NCBI RefSeq assembly: GCF_006980715.1
Contig: NZ_SBHN01000020.1
Location: 1-64,000, forward strand
Length of the DNA stretch: 64,000 bases
Source: Telmatospirillum sp. J64-1
Lineage (GTDB): Bacteria > Pseudomonadota > Alphaproteobacteria > Rhodospirillales > Magnetospirillaceae
Direction of reading: 5' to 3'
A program made the position numbers and the translations under genes. Positions 36,512-45,789 of this stretch are shown piece by piece (within the stretch, counting starts at the first letter, position 1; every line of letters begins with the position of its first letter). Under the pieces are notes generated by a model. The model was not told the DNA's origin and did not search any database. It saw only the letters and a program-made list of their open reading frames with translations.

Positions 36512-36702
36512 CAGTGCTTCTGGTCTTCCGATTCGCCGGTGCCGATGCGCCGGTCGGAAGCGGGCTTTTCATCGCTGGTACCAGCACCGCCGGTCTGCTG
36601 CTGACTGGCCACATTGCCCTTGTCGTCCGGGTCCAGATGTCCCTTGCGGGCGGACTTGCCGGGCCCGCCATGTTCATGCTTGGCGCGTTCCGTCTCTTTC
36701 AT
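36511..36702 (-). CDS. Small hydrophilic protein coupled to the hydrolase
   Basis: A 63-residue, highly charged protein lacking hydrophobic segments (starts MKETERAKHEHGGPGKSARK, rich in Lys, Asp, Gly, Gln), predicted disordered. GGAGG sits 5 nt before the ATG. Its stop overlaps the hydrolase ATG by one base. I do not recognise a family. The composition is reminiscent of stress-related hydrophilins, but that is only an impression. Confidence 0.7.
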   Translation of the reverse strand: MKETERAKHEHGGPGKSARKGHLDPDDKGNVASQQQTGGAGTSDEKPASDRRIGTGESEDQKH

Positions 36703-36865
36703 GGGATCCTCCGTGAAATGGGGCAGCGAAGGACCAACAATCCCCTCTCCGGATGGTTCCGCAGAAAGCGCCGGAAAATGAGCTCCCTTCTCAAGCCTCA
36801 AACAGCGTTTCGCCCGCCCCCATTGCTGGAGGCGGGCGAAGCGGACCCTTTTCCTGTCGGGGAGT

Positions 36866-38731
36866 TTACGCGGCCTGTTCGGCCACCACCTCCGACGGGT
36901 CCTCGACCGAGGCGGGCCAGTTGCGGGCCATTTCCTTGATCTCGGCCCCGCTCAGGCTTTCCCGTTCCAGCAGGGCCTGGGCCAGTTCATGAAGCTGGTC
37001 CATGCGCGTGGTCAGGATGTGCAGGGCACGGTCCCGTCCTTCCGCCACCAGGGCCTTGACCTCGGCATCGATCTGGCGCGTCGTGTCTTCCGAGAAGGCG
37101 CTGTCGCGCTCGGCATAGTTCAGCGTATAGGCGACGGTGCCGACCCTCTCGCTCATGCCCCATTCCGCGACCATCTTACGGGCGATGCGCGATGCCATCT
37201 GAATATCGCCCGACGCCCCCGTGGTGATTTCCTCCGGCCCGAAGATCAGTTCCTCGGCGGCACGGCCACCCATGGCCACGGCGAGGTCGGCCAGCAGGCG
37301 CGAACGGCGCAGCGAGGGCTGGTCGCGTTCGGGGATGCGGACCACCATGCCCAGCGACTGGCCGCGCGGCACGATGGTGACCTTGTGGATCGGGTCCGAA
37401 GCCGGGCTGTAATGGGCGACCAGGGCATGTCCCGCTTCGTGATAGGCGGTCAGGCGGCGGTCCTCCTCGCTCAGCACGAAGGAACGGCGCTCGTTGCCCA
37501 TGATGAGGCGGTCCTTGGCGTGATCGAAATCGGCCATGGTCACGCTGTCGCGGTTGCTGCGGGCGGCCATGATGGCGGCCTCGTTGACCAGATTGGCCAG
37601 GTCGGCGCCCGAGAAACCGGGCGTGCCGCGCGCCACCACATGCAGGTCGGCATCGGCAGCCAGACGCACCTTGGCGCAATGCACGGCCAGGATCTTTTCG
37701 CGCCCACCGATATCCGGGTTCTGCAGCACGATATTGCGCGAGAAACGGCCAGGACGGGTCAAGGCGGCATCCAGGATTTCCGGGCGGTTGGTGGCGGCGA
37801 TGACGATCACGCCGGAATTGGCGCCAAAGCCATCCATCTCGACCAAAAGCTGGTTCAGGGTCTGCTCGCGCTCTTCATGCGCGCCGCCGGACGTGCCGGT
37901 GCTGCGCGAACGGCCCACCGCATCGATCTCGTCGATGAACAGGATGCAGGGCGCCTTCTTCTTGGCCTTGGCGAACATGCTGCGCACGCGGCCGGCGCCG
38001 ACGCCGACATACATCTCGACGAAATCAGAACCCGAGGCCGAGAAGAAGGGCACGCCCGCCTCGCCGGCCACGGCCTTGGCAAGCAGGGTCTTGCCGGTGC
38101 CCGGCGGGCCGGACATCAGCACGCCCGTGGGAACGGTACCGCCCAGGCGGCTGAAGCGCTGCGGGTCGCGCAGGAACTGCACCACTTCCATCAGCTCTTC
38201 CTTCTCGGCATCGCAGCCCGCCACGTCGGCGAAGCGCACATTGCTGTCCGAGGCGGAAACCTGGCGCACCTTGGAACGTCCGGCCATCGGGCCGCGCAGG
38301 ACGTAGAAATAGAAGAAGGCCCCCAGGAAGCCGAAAATCAGCAGATTGCCCACCACGGCCAGCAAGGCCCGTGCGGTGACGCTTTCGCCATAGGGCAGGA
38401 ATTCTTCGGATTTGAACTCGACGGTCACGCCGGCATCGGCGGCCTGGCGGGCCAGATCGGCGGCCACCAGTTCCGGCACCAGGGTCCGGTGCAACACGTT
38501 GTCGGTACCGGCGGCAGAGGCCGAACGCATGCCGTAGAAGGTCAACGTCTCGACTTCGCCGGCGCGTACCAGCTCGACCACCTGGGAATAACTGGAATCG
38601 CGCAACGTCATGCCCTCTTCCGTCTCGGTTCCGGAGGTGAGCGCGCTATAGAGGGGGTAGCTGGTGGCAATGCCGCCCAGCAGCCCAAGGGCAACCAAAG
38701 CGGCGATGACGAGGCGTTTGCGATTGTTCAC
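36866..38731 (-). CDS. FtsH-family membrane AAA+ zinc protease
   Basis: A 621-residue FtsH-type protease. Membrane helices fall at about 7-30 and 128-148 around a periplasmic domain. The AAA+ domain has Walker A GPPGTGKT, pore loop [14 protein letters not shown], Walker [12 protein letters not shown] and second region of homology [18 protein letters not shown]. Zinc ligands are H431 and H435 in HEAGH with E432 catalytic. It is not next to tilS or folP, where alphaproteobacterial ftsH usually lies, so it may be a second copy. The GTG start has a weak SD. It would degrade membrane or short-lived proteins. Confidence 0.93.
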   Translation of the reverse strand: MNNRKRLVIAALVALGLLGGIATSYPLYSALTSGTETEEGMTLRDSSYSQVVELVRAGEVETLTFYGMRSASAAGTDNVLHRTLVPELVAADLARQAADAGVTVEFKSEEFLPYGESVTARALLAVVGNLLIFGFLGAFFYFYVLRGPMAGRSKVRQVSASDSNVRFADVAGCDAEKEELMEVVQFLRDPQRFSRLGGTVPTGVLMSGPPGTGKTLLAKAVAGEAGVPFFSASGSDFVEMYVGVGAGRVRSMFAKAKKKAPCILFIDEIDAVGRSRSTGTSGGAHEEREQTLNQLLVEMDGFGANSGVIVIAATNRPEILDAALTRPGRFSRNIVLQNPDIGGREKILAVHCAKVRLAADADLHVVARGTPGFSGADLANLVNEAAIMAARSNRDSVTMADFDHAKDRLIMGNERRSFVLSEEDRRLTAYHEAGHALVAHYSPASDPIHKVTIVPRGQSLGMVVRIPERDQPSLRRSRLLADLAVAMGGRAAEELIFGPEEITTGASGDIQMASRIARKMVAEWGMSERVGTVAYTLNYAERDSAFSEDTTRQIDAEVKALVAEGRDRALHILTTRMDQLHELAQALLERESLSGAEIKEMARNWPASVEDPSEVVAEQAA

Positions 38732-38908
38732 TGGGCCTGGTCCTTTTTTGATCCGCCATGCCTGGCGGCATGATAAAATACGTGTAAGTCAGGCAGCCTT
38801 ATGGGCAGTGCCGTCTTGTCGCTATAGTCGGGCCGGAAAGTCGGCGGGATGAGAAGGTGGCAATCCTTCGGACATCGGGTCTCGATCATCCTCGAAAGCG
38901 ATAGAACC

Positions 38909-40936
38909 ATGGGGGAAGAGACCGAAACAAGCCCCATCTGGCCCACCACCCCTAACGATTATGGTTACCTCCAAATGAGGAGTCCTCTCCCCACCCTGTC
39001 CCAAGCCCATCTGGATTGGAGCATCGGCGACACCCCCAGATCCCAACGTTTCGGCGACATCTACTTCACCGCCGGACAGGGCTTGGCGGAAAGCCGGTGG
39101 GTCTTCCTGGACGGCATCGGCGTCCCGTCCATATGGCGGGACCGGCACCGTTTCGCCCTGGGCGAAACCGGCTTCGGCACCGGGCTGAACTTCCTGCTGA
39201 CCTGGCAGGCCTGGCGCGAAAGCGCGTCCCCCGGCGCGCGGCTGGATTACGTAGCGGTCGAGGGCTTCCCCCTGGGGCGGGACGACCTGGCCCGCGCCCT
39301 GGCCGCCTTCCCCGAACTGGCGCCGCTGGCCCGGCAATTGGTCGAACACTGGCCCGGCGCCCGGCCGGGCTTCCACCGCATCATGCTGGAGAACGGCAGG
39401 GTCGCCCTGACCCTGCTGATGGGCGAGGCCGCCGAGATGCTGTCCAGGCTGGAAGGCCGCTTCGATGCCTGGTATCTGGACGGCTTCGCCCCCTCGCGGA
39501 ATCCCGAGATGTGGCGGCCCGAGGTCCTGGCCCAGGTCGCCCGGCTGTCGGCTCCCGGTGCACGCCTCGCCACCTTCACCGCGGCGGGAGAAGTTCGCCG
39601 CAATCTGCAGGCCCTGGGCTTCGTGATGGAAAAAGCCCCCGGCTTCGGGCGCAAGCGGGAATGCCTGCGCGGCCGAATGGAAGCCCCCGCCCCCGTCGTG
39701 CTCGACGCGCCGTGGTACGCGCCCGCCGAACCAGCGCCCGCCGGGCCGGTGGCGGTGATCGGCGGCGGCATCGCCGGCGTGGCGGCGGCCCATGCCTTGG
39801 CCGGATATGGTTTCTCGCCCGTCATCATCGAGCGCCATGCCGCCCTGGCGCGCGAAGCATCGGGCAATCCGGCCGGGCTGTTCAAGCCCCATCTCACCGC
39901 CTCGGCCAGCGCCAATGCACGTTTCCATTCCGCCGCCTTCTTCTATGCAAAACGGCTGTACGAGACTCTGCCCGAGGATATCTGGCATGGACGCGGACTG
40001 GCGCTGCTCGCCCGCGATGCCGAGGATGCGGAACGCCTGCGCGGGCTGGCCGGCACCGAAGATCTGGCGGAAGAGCTGGAACACGGCATCGAGGCGCCTT
40101 TCGGCGGCCTGTTCTTCCCCCATGCCGGATGCATCGCGCCTTCGCGCATCTGCGAGGCCCTGAGCCAAGGCATCGCTACCATCCGCGCCGAGGTGGCGTC
40201 ACTGGAACGCATTCCGGACGGTTGGGCGCTGCGCGATCCGGCGGGCGAAATCATCACCGAAGCCGCCGCCGTGGTGCTGGCCAACGGGCCGGAAACGCCC
40301 CGCCTCTGCCCCAGCGCCGAATTGCCGATCCATGCCAATCGCGGCCAGATTTCCTTCGTCGAGGCCGACGGCACCGGGCCTTCGGTCGCCTTGTCCTTCG
40401 GAGGCTATGCCACGCCGGAAGTGCCCGCGCCCTGGGATGGCCGCATGCATGTGATCGGCGCGACCTTCGGACGCTGGCCCGACCCCGCCGACCTCGGCTG
40501 GAGCGCCCTGTCCGAGGAGGACCACGCCCATTGCCTGGACCTGCTGCGCGGCCCCCTGCCCGCCCTGGCCGAGCGCTGGCAATCCCGCATCAAGGGCGGC
40601 CGGGCGGCCTTGCGCGCCACCACCGACGACCACCTGCCCCTGGTCGGGCCGGTACCCGATGCGGCAAGCTATCGTCAGGATTTCGCCGATCTGCATCACG
40701 GCCGCCGCCCGGAAAGCTATCCGGCGGCGCGCTGGCAGGACGGGCTCTATGTCCTGTCGGGCCTGGGCTCGAAGGGCTTTCCCCTGGCTCCCTTGGCCGC
40801 CGAGATCCTGGCCGCGACCATGGCCGGTGCGCCTTTACCCGTGGAACGCGACGTCGCCCAGGCCATCCATCCATCCCGTTTCCTGGTCCGCGCCCTGCGT
40901 CGGCGCCCTCTTGGCAAGTCCAAGCGTCCGGAGTAA
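38909..40936 (+). CDS. mnmC: Bifunctional tRNA mnm5s2U34 enzyme MnmC
   Basis: About 675 residues with two domains. The N-terminal methyltransferase (MnmC2) has ALGETGFGTGLNFLLTWQ and the DAWYLDGFAPSRNPEMW block. The C-terminal FAD oxidase (MnmC1) starts with VIGGGIAGVAAAHALAGYG and ends LYVLSGLGSKGFPLAPLAAE. Together they convert cmnm5s2U to mnm5s2U at tRNA wobble position 34. The start is uncertain: homologues begin nearer the ATG at 38975, and an in-frame ATG also exists at 38849. It is followed closely by an MBL hydrolase gene and hspQ. Confidence 0.92.
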   Translation: MGEETETSPIWPTTPNDYGYLQMRSPLPTLSQAHLDWSIGDTPRSQRFGDIYFTAGQGLAESRWVFLDGIGVPSIWRDRHRFALGETGFGTGLNFLLTWQAWRESASPGARLDYVAVEGFPLGRDDLARALAAFPELAPLARQLVEHWPGARPGFHRIMLENGRVALTLLMGEAAEMLSRLEGRFDAWYLDGFAPSRNPEMWRPEVLAQVARLSAPGARLATFTAAGEVRRNLQALGFVMEKAPGFGRKRECLRGRMEAPAPVVLDAPWYAPAEPAPAGPVAVIGGGIAGVAAAHALAGYGFSPVIIERHAALAREASGNPAGLFKPHLTASASANARFHSAAFFYAKRLYETLPEDIWHGRGLALLARDAEDAERLRGLAGTEDLAEELEHGIEAPFGGLFFPHAGCIAPSRICEALSQGIATIRAEVASLERIPDGWALRDPAGEIITEAAAVVLANGPETPRLCPSAELPIHANRGQISFVEADGTGPSVALSFGGYATPEVPAPWDGRMHVIGATFGRWPDPADLGWSALSEEDHAHCLDLLRGPLPALAERWQSRIKGGRAALRATTDDHLPLVGPVPDAASYRQDFADLHHGRRPESYPAARWQDGLYVLSGLGSKGFPLAPLAAEILAATMAGAPLPVERDVAQAIHPSRFLVRALRRRPLGKSKRPE

Positions 40937-40965
40937 ACCGGAGATACACAGGGAGAAGGACAGGC

Positions 40966-41619
40966 ATGGCAACGCACCGGCCTTTGATGATCGGCGATTT
41001 CGCCCTGCGCATCGTCGTGACCAATCCGCCGCTGAACCAGAATTGCTATCTGGTCGAACATGTCCCGACCGGCGAACGAGTGGTGCTCGACCCCGGCGGC
41101 GAAGCCGAACGGATCCTGAAATTGGGGCAGGCCGAAGGCGGCACGGTCAAGGCCATCTGGCTGACCCACGGCCATCCCGACCATATCGGCGCGACCCACG
41201 CGATCCAGCAGGCGCTGGGCCTGCCTTTCCTCGCCCATGAGGACGAAAAGCCGGTGATCGCCCAGGCGGCGCATTTCGCCGCCTATCTGGGAATGCGCCT
41301 GACCCCGCCGAAACTGGCGGATTGGCGGACGGGCGAGCCGGTGCTGAACCTGGGGGGCGTCGAGGTCCGCATGATCCACACGCCCGGCCATACGCCCGGC
41401 GGCGTCTGCTATGCCTTTCCCGGTTTCTGCATCACCGGCGACACCTTGTTCAACCACGGGGTCGGCCGCACCGATTTCCCCGGTGGCAGCCAGCCCCAAT
41501 TGGAGGCCTCGATCACCCGTTTTCTCGCATTGCTTCCGCCCGAGACTATATTGTTCAGCGGTCACGGTCCCTCCTGGACCGTCCGAGAAGCCCGTGCCTG
41601 GTGGGGAGTGGACGCCTAA
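40966..41619 (+). CDS. Metallo-beta-lactamase-fold hydrolase (glyoxalase II-like)
   Basis: A 217-residue MBL-fold protein of the YcbL/glyoxalase II-like class. Zinc ligands are visible in THGHPDHIGA, HTPGHTPGGVCY, ITGDTLF and the terminal FSGHGPSWT. GGGAGAAGG precedes the ATG; the open frame continues far upstream through mnmC but is not coding there. It lies 29 bp after mnmC and ends exactly where hspQ begins. Substrate unknown; S-glutathionyl esters are plausible for the class. Confidence 0.9.
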   Translation: MATHRPLMIGDFALRIVVTNPPLNQNCYLVEHVPTGERVVLDPGGEAERILKLGQAEGGTVKAIWLTHGHPDHIGATHAIQQALGLPFLAHEDEKPVIAQAAHFAAYLGMRLTPPKLADWRTGEPVLNLGGVEVRMIHTPGHTPGGVCYAFPGFCITGDTLFNHGVGRTDFPGGSQPQLEASITRFLALLPPETILFSGHGPSWTVREARAWWGVDA

Positions 41620-41955
41620 ATGAATGTGATCATGCGCTTGGCCAAATTCGAAATCGGCCAAATCGTCCGCCACCGGATCTTTCCCTTCCGGGGCGTGATC
41701 TTCGACGTGGACCCGGAATTCGCCAATACCGAGGAATGGTATCAGGCCATCCCCGAAGAGATCCGCCCGAACAAGGAACAGCCCTTCTACCACCTGCTCG
41801 CCGTGGGGCCGCAGGGTCCCTATGTGGCCTATGTCTCGGAACAGAACCTCCTGCCCGACGACGAACACGGCCCCGTCGCCCATCCCCAGGTCAACGAGAT
41901 GTTCCAGGGCTTCGAGGACGGACGGTATCGCGCGAAGGGACGGGTGACGAATTAG
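41620..41955 (+). CDS. hspQ: Heat shock protein HspQ
   Basis: A 111-residue HspQ (YccV; hemimethylated-DNA-binding fold). AKFEIGQIVRHRIFPFRGVI, FDVDPEF, QPFYHLLAV and AYVSEQNLLPD are the family blocks. In enterics HspQ is a small heat-shock protein that enhances Lon protease. Its ATG follows the preceding TAA with no gap, so translation is probably coupled. It ends the mnmC-MBL-hspQ unit. Confidence 0.94.
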   Translation: MNVIMRLAKFEIGQIVRHRIFPFRGVIFDVDPEFANTEEWYQAIPEEIRPNKEQPFYHLLAVGPQGPYVAYVSEQNLLPDDEHGPVAHPQVNEMFQGFEDGRYRAKGRVTN

Positions 41956-41973
41956 CAATTAGGCCCGCAGCGC

Positions 41974-42083
41974 CCTTCGAGACGGCCCTGCGGGCCTCCT
42001 CAGGGCGAGGCCACTTCCTTACTTTTCAATAACATAACCAAACCTCATGCTGAGGAGCCGCGAAGCGGCGTCTCGAAGCATGA
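41974..42083. repeat. Dispersed repeat family A, inverted pair
   Basis: One copy (41974-42004, CTTCGAGACGGCC...GGCCTCCTCAGG) and a second in opposite orientation (42043-42083, ...TGAGGAGCCGC...GCGGCGTCTCGAAG) are separated by about 40 bp of AT-richer DNA. They fill the convergent gap between hspQ and the nitrilase gene. Confidence 0.85.
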
Positions 42084-42098
42084 ATTGGCACATCCCGC

Positions 42099-42974
42099 CT
42101 ACGCCACCTCCACCTTGCCCAGTCCCGCCTGCCGGTCCCAGTCGCGCCAGTTGAAGACCTGACCTTCGGCGCGAACGCGGGTCATCGCGTCCATGTCGAG
42201 ATCGGCATAGACCCAGCCCGGCGCGTTCAGTTCGCCTTCGGCCAGGATGCCGTTATCGGGCATGAAGCGGTCAGGTGGGCCGAAAATGGCGGCGGCACCG
42301 ATATTGACGTCCACGGCGGGTGACCACGGGGCCTCGCCCACCGTGGGGGATTGCAGGACGAAGCACTGGTTCTCCAGGGCACGGGCCTGGGCCGAAAGGC
42401 GGACGCGGTGCCAGCCGGCCAGCGTGTCGGTGCAGCTTGGCGCCAAAATCAATCCGGCCCCGGCTTCGGCCAGGGCATGGACAAGCTGCGGAAATTCCAC
42501 GTCGTAGCAGATGGCGATGCCGACCCGGCCGAAATCGGTGTCGAAGACGCGCAAGGCCTCGCCCGGCCCGATGCCCCATTCCTCGTTCTCGAAGCGGGTC
42601 ATGATCATCTTTTCCTGCACCCGGCACGTACCGTCGGGCGCGAAGAAATGGGCGGTGTTGCGGAATTGCCCGTCCCGCCGCACCGGCAGGGTGGGCGCCA
42701 GCAGCCAGACCCGATGCCGTTTCGCCAGGCCGCCCCAAAGATCGAGAAAGCGCGGCAGGAAGGCCTGCATCTCGTCGATCTGGCGATGCAGGTCGGCCGC
42801 CACCTCTTCCCCCAGCAGGGCGGCCAGTTCCATGGCGCCATATTCGGGAAAGACCAGCAGGCGGGCCTCACGGGCGGCGGCCTCGGCCACCCAGGATTCG
42901 GCCTTGGCGGCGTAGTCCTGCCAGACAAGCGGGCGGTCGATGGGATATTGGGCGGCGGCGACGCGCAGGGTCAC
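42099..42974 (-). CDS. Carbon-nitrogen hydrolase (nitrilase superfamily)
   Basis: A 291-residue nitrilase-superfamily hydrolase. The catalytic triad is readable: Glu in LVFPEYGAME, Lys in QEKMIMTRFE and Cys in IAICYDVEFP. It hydrolyses a nonpeptide C-N bond; the substrate is unknown. The GTG start sits 5 nt after AAGGAG and overlaps the upstream GNAT gene's stop by 4 bp. Fused or adjacent nitrilase and GNAT pairs occur in many bacteria, suggesting they act on one compound. Confidence 0.9.
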   Translation of the reverse strand: MTLRVAAAQYPIDRPLVWQDYAAKAESWVAEAAAREARLLVFPEYGAMELAALLGEEVAADLHRQIDEMQAFLPRFLDLWGGLAKRHRVWLLAPTLPVRRDGQFRNTAHFFAPDGTCRVQEKMIMTRFENEEWGIGPGEALRVFDTDFGRVGIAICYDVEFPQLVHALAEAGAGLILAPSCTDTLAGWHRVRLSAQARALENQCFVLQSPTVGEAPWSPAVDVNIGAAAIFGPPDRFMPDNGILAEGELNAPGWVYADLDMDAMTRVRAEGQVFNWRDWDRQAGLGKVEVA

Positions 42975-43564
42975 GATAGCTCCTTGATCCAAAAGCGCAT
43001 CAATTTGGGACTTTCCTCGGCCTCGTCCAGGTCCTTCCATGAAAAATGCACCGTCATGTCGGGCAGCGGGGTGAAGCCGCGCCGGCGCCAGAAGTCATCC
43101 AGGGGCACGTAATCCGCCGGACGGCGGGGATGATCGGCCGGACGGTCGACAGCACAGAAGGTCGCATGGGTATAGCCGCCCGTCTCGCGGGCATGGGCTT
43201 CGCGCTGGCGGAAGAATTCGACGCCGATGCCCTGGCCGCGATACTGGGACAGCAGCACGGACTCGCCGAAATAGAAGATGCGGTTGGGATCGAATCCGGC
43301 CTTGGCGAAGGCGGCGCGCATTTCCTCGGGCTCACCCGCCATGGGCAGGGCGGTGGCAGCCCCGACGACCTTTTCCCCGTCCAGCGCCGCGACGATGACG
43401 CTGTCCGGCGTCTCGGCATAGGAACGCAGATAGCGCTCCTCATAGGCCTGATCGCCATCATAGAGATAGGGCCAGTCGCGGAAGACGGCGATGCGCAGCC
43501 GGGCCAGATCGCCCAGCCGCGCCGCCAAGCCCTGGCCGCTCAGCCTTTCGATACGCAGGTTCAT
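42971..43564 (-). CDS. GNAT-family N-acetyltransferase
   Basis: A 197-residue GNAT protein. The acetyl-CoA loop is SQYRGQGIGVEFFRQRE, preceded by IFYFGESVLL (beta4). AGGAGG lies 5 nt before the ATG that begins MNLRIERL. It is the first gene of a coupled pair with the carbon-nitrogen hydrolase. The acceptor substrate cannot be told from sequence. Confidence 0.9.
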   Translation of the reverse strand: MNLRIERLSGQGLAARLGDLARLRIAVFRDWPYLYDGDQAYEERYLRSYAETPDSVIVAALDGEKVVGAATALPMAGEPEEMRAAFAKAGFDPNRIFYFGESVLLSQYRGQGIGVEFFRQREAHARETGGYTHATFCAVDRPADHPRRPADYVPLDDFWRRRGFTPLPDMTVHFSWKDLDEAEESPKLMRFWIKELS

Positions 43565-43632
43565 CCCGTCCTCCTGTCGTCTCATTCCTGGGGGGTATGG
43601 GCGACGACAGGGGAGGCGTCAAGGATTTGGCA

Positions 43633-44508
43633 TCAGGTATTCTTGCGCACGATCTCGGATTGCTGGTCGCTGGTGGGATCGATGCTGCGCGCCGCCACCG
43701 GCTGGCCGCCGACCATTTCGACGCCGGTCACCACGCCATGGCCTTTCTCTTCCTCGGTCCCCTTCACCCCGGCCCCCTTCACGATGCCGCCGCCTTCGGT
43801 CGAGGGGGGGGGCGGAGTCCGGCCTCGGTCCTCGGCCTTGCCGGTCGTGGTGATGCCCTCATGCGCATCCCGGCCGCTTTCCATGATCTGCTTCAAGCGT
43901 TTCAGCGCCTCCATGGCCTGCTGTTCCGGCTCGTGCCCCATCATCCAGGCCACCGCCTGCCCGGCCATTCCGAAGGGCGGCTCGTAGCGCAGGGACAAAT
44001 CCACTTCGGTACGGCCGTCGCCGATATCGCGGAAACGCACCTGCCCGGAATTGTTCACATCCGGCGTACCGACCGAACGCCAGCGAATCAACTGGTTCTC
44101 GCGCTCGTCGATGACCTCGGATTCCCATTCCAGCGTCACGCCCATGGGCAGGGACATGCTCCAGTGGGAACGGGTATCGCTGATGGAATCGACATGCTCG
44201 ATCCGGGGAATCAGCTTGTTCAGGTTTTCTGTCCGGCGCCAGAAACGGTAGAGGTCCCGGCGCGAGGCGGAGATGGTCATGGTGCAGCGGGACCGGACCG
44301 GGCGGCTTTCCATCGCCTCCTTCGCCTTGCCCTGACGCAGTTTGCCCAGGACTTCGCTGCCGCGCAGCGCGGCCGTCAGCAAGCCTGACCCCGCCGCGGC
44401 CATGGCCAGTCCTGCGGCATCGCCCCGCCGCAATCCCTGAAGCGCCAAAAGGCCGCCGCCGCCGATCATGGCGATGCGCCGGATATCCTTCATGCTCGGT
44501 GTCTGCAT
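43633..44508 (-). CDS. SRPBCC-fold (START-like) protein with disordered tail
   Basis: A 291-residue protein. N-terminal residues 8-60 contain a Gly/Ala-rich, weakly hydrophobic segment, followed by an SRPBCC domain (about 80-210: TISASRRDLYRFWRR, NQLIRWRS, EVDLSLRYEPPFGMAGQAVA) and a Pro/Gly/Glu-rich disordered C-terminus. It matches the 'cyclase/dehydrase' stress-protein group. Ligand unknown. AGGAG precedes the ATG. The low-complexity tail includes a run of prolines. Confidence 0.8.
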   Translation of the reverse strand: MQTPSMKDIRRIAMIGGGGLLALQGLRRGDAAGLAMAAAGSGLLTAALRGSEVLGKLRQGKAKEAMESRPVRSRCTMTISASRRDLYRFWRRTENLNKLIPRIEHVDSISDTRSHWSMSLPMGVTLEWESEVIDERENQLIRWRSVGTPDVNNSGQVRFRDIGDGRTEVDLSLRYEPPFGMAGQAVAWMMGHEPEQQAMEALKRLKQIMESGRDAHEGITTTGKAEDRGRTPPPPSTEGGGIVKGAGVKGTEEEKGHGVVTGVEMVGGQPVAARSIDPTSDQQSEIVRKNT

Positions 44509-44613
44509 AATCGCCGTCTCCTTGCTTGCCCCCCTCCTTCGGACAGGTTTCCCCTGACGGACAGGTGGGAGCGGCCTCAGGCCGGTCAAGCCGTTTGGAC
44601 GCAGGGGGTAGCC

Positions 44614-45213
44614 TTACGCGGTGAGGCGGACGCTTTCGGGTGAGGACGGATAGCGCCGCCCCTCGATGGCGTAATAGGCCCGCAACAGGTCGGCCTCGAT
44701 GCCAAGCGCGGCCCTCGCTTCGGCCAGGGAGCGGTTCATGTAGGGCCTGAAATCCACCTGGTCCAAGGCCTGGCAGCGCGAGATGTAGCCCAGCCGCAAG
44801 GCATCACGGAAAACGGCGATGTCCTCGTTCGAGAAACGATAGATGCCGGAATAGAGATTTCCCGCGATGAAGGAGAAAAGACGTTCCTCCGAGGAGCCGA
44901 CGCGATGGGTCGATCCCATGGTAAAGCCGATGACGAAGGCTTCGTCCTTGGGCCGGATGCCGCGCCCCAACAGGACATGGATGCAATCATGGTCGTCCAG
45001 CCCGACCCGGCCATGGAACAGGTCGAAGCCGGGAATGCGGAATTTCGGGTTCTCGACCAGTTGCACCAGCAACGGCACCTCGGCCTGTCCGCCGCCGACC
45101 AGACGCAAATCGGCCACCGCCTCGGCCAGCGTCACCTGGCCGGCACTCAGGGGAACATGCCACTCATCCGGCGTTGCGCCGAAACGCGGCTTAGGGGAAA
45201 GGGCTGGGTCCAT
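44614..45213 (-). CDS. Coq4-like protein
   Basis: About 200 residues, mostly alpha-helical. H75-D76-x-x-H79-x11-E91 exactly fits the HDxxHx11E metal motif of COQ4, a ubiquinone-biosynthesis protein recently linked to oxidative decarboxylation of the ring. The surrounding text GRVGLDDHDCIHVLLGRG and DEAFVIGF also resembles COQ4. The N-terminal assignment is weak: I chose MDPALSPK, and an upstream TTG frame exists. It faces away from the receiver gene. Family call rests on the motif. Confidence 0.65.
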   Translation of the reverse strand: MDPALSPKPRFGATPDEWHVPLSAGQVTLAEAVADLRLVGGGQAEVPLLVQLVENPKFRIPGFDLFHGRVGLDDHDCIHVLLGRGIRPKDEAFVIGFTMGSTHRVGSSEERLFSFIAGNLYSGIYRFSNEDIAVFRDALRLGYISRCQALDQVDFRPYMNRSLAEARAALGIEADLLRAYYAIEGRRYPSSPESVRLTA

Positions 45214-45390
45214 GGTCTGAATATGGGCAGGTCCCGCCGCCCGCAAAAGCCCGGAAGACATAGGCCAGAGGACCAAGACCGGTTGCTAAATCCCTGCCCC
45301 GCCGGGCGAAATGACAGAGATATGTGAAGATGTTATCTTATTGAAAACCGTCCTTTCGAGACGGACACAAAAGCAAAGGGAGGAGGCCCC

Positions 45391-45771
45391 GTGACCCAGT
45401 CGGTCCTGGTCGTCGATGACGAGCCCAATATCGTCCTGTCCCTCGAATTCCTGATGAAGCAGGCCGGTTTCGACGTGCGCGTGGCGCGCGACGGCGAAGC
45501 GGCGCTGAAAGCCGTCGAAGAAAGCGCCCCCGATGTGGTCCTGCTCGACGTGATGATGCCCAAGCGCGACGGCTACGACGTCTGCCAGGCCATCCGCGCC
45601 AATCCCGCCTGGAACGGCGTGCGCATCATCATGCTGACCGCCAAGGGGCGCGAGATCGAGAAGGAAAAGGGCCTCGCCCTGGGCGCCGACGACTACATCA
45701 CCAAGCCCTTCTCCACCCGCGAAGTGGTCGATCGGGTGAAAAGCCACATGAAGCCGCAAGGAAGCGCCTGA
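45391..45771 (+). CDS. Stand-alone receiver-domain response regulator
   Basis: A 126-residue CheY-like receiver. Acidic pocket D9-D10, phospho-acceptor D53 in VVLLDVMMPKRDG, the conserved Thr in IMLTAKG and Lys in ITKPFSTREV are all present. No output domain. GGAGGAGG precedes the GTG. It is 18 bp upstream of the kinase-exonuclease gene and shares the operon with an SLC5 symporter-kinase, its probable phosphodonor. Confidence 0.93.
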   Translation: MTQSVLVVDDEPNIVLSLEFLMKQAGFDVRVARDGEAALKAVEESAPDVVLLDVMMPKRDGYDVCQAIRANPAWNGVRIIMLTAKGREIEKEKGLALGADDYITKPFSTREVVDRVKSHMKPQGSA

Positions 45772-45789
45772 CCGGCAGGAGGTTCGCGG

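Noticed and set aside
39016-41619. Continuous plus frame of 867 codons through mnmC into the MBL gene, suggesting a giant fusion
   Set aside because: Only the last 217 codons show homology and an SD. The upstream part is Arg/Pro-rich text in the wrong frame of mnmC.
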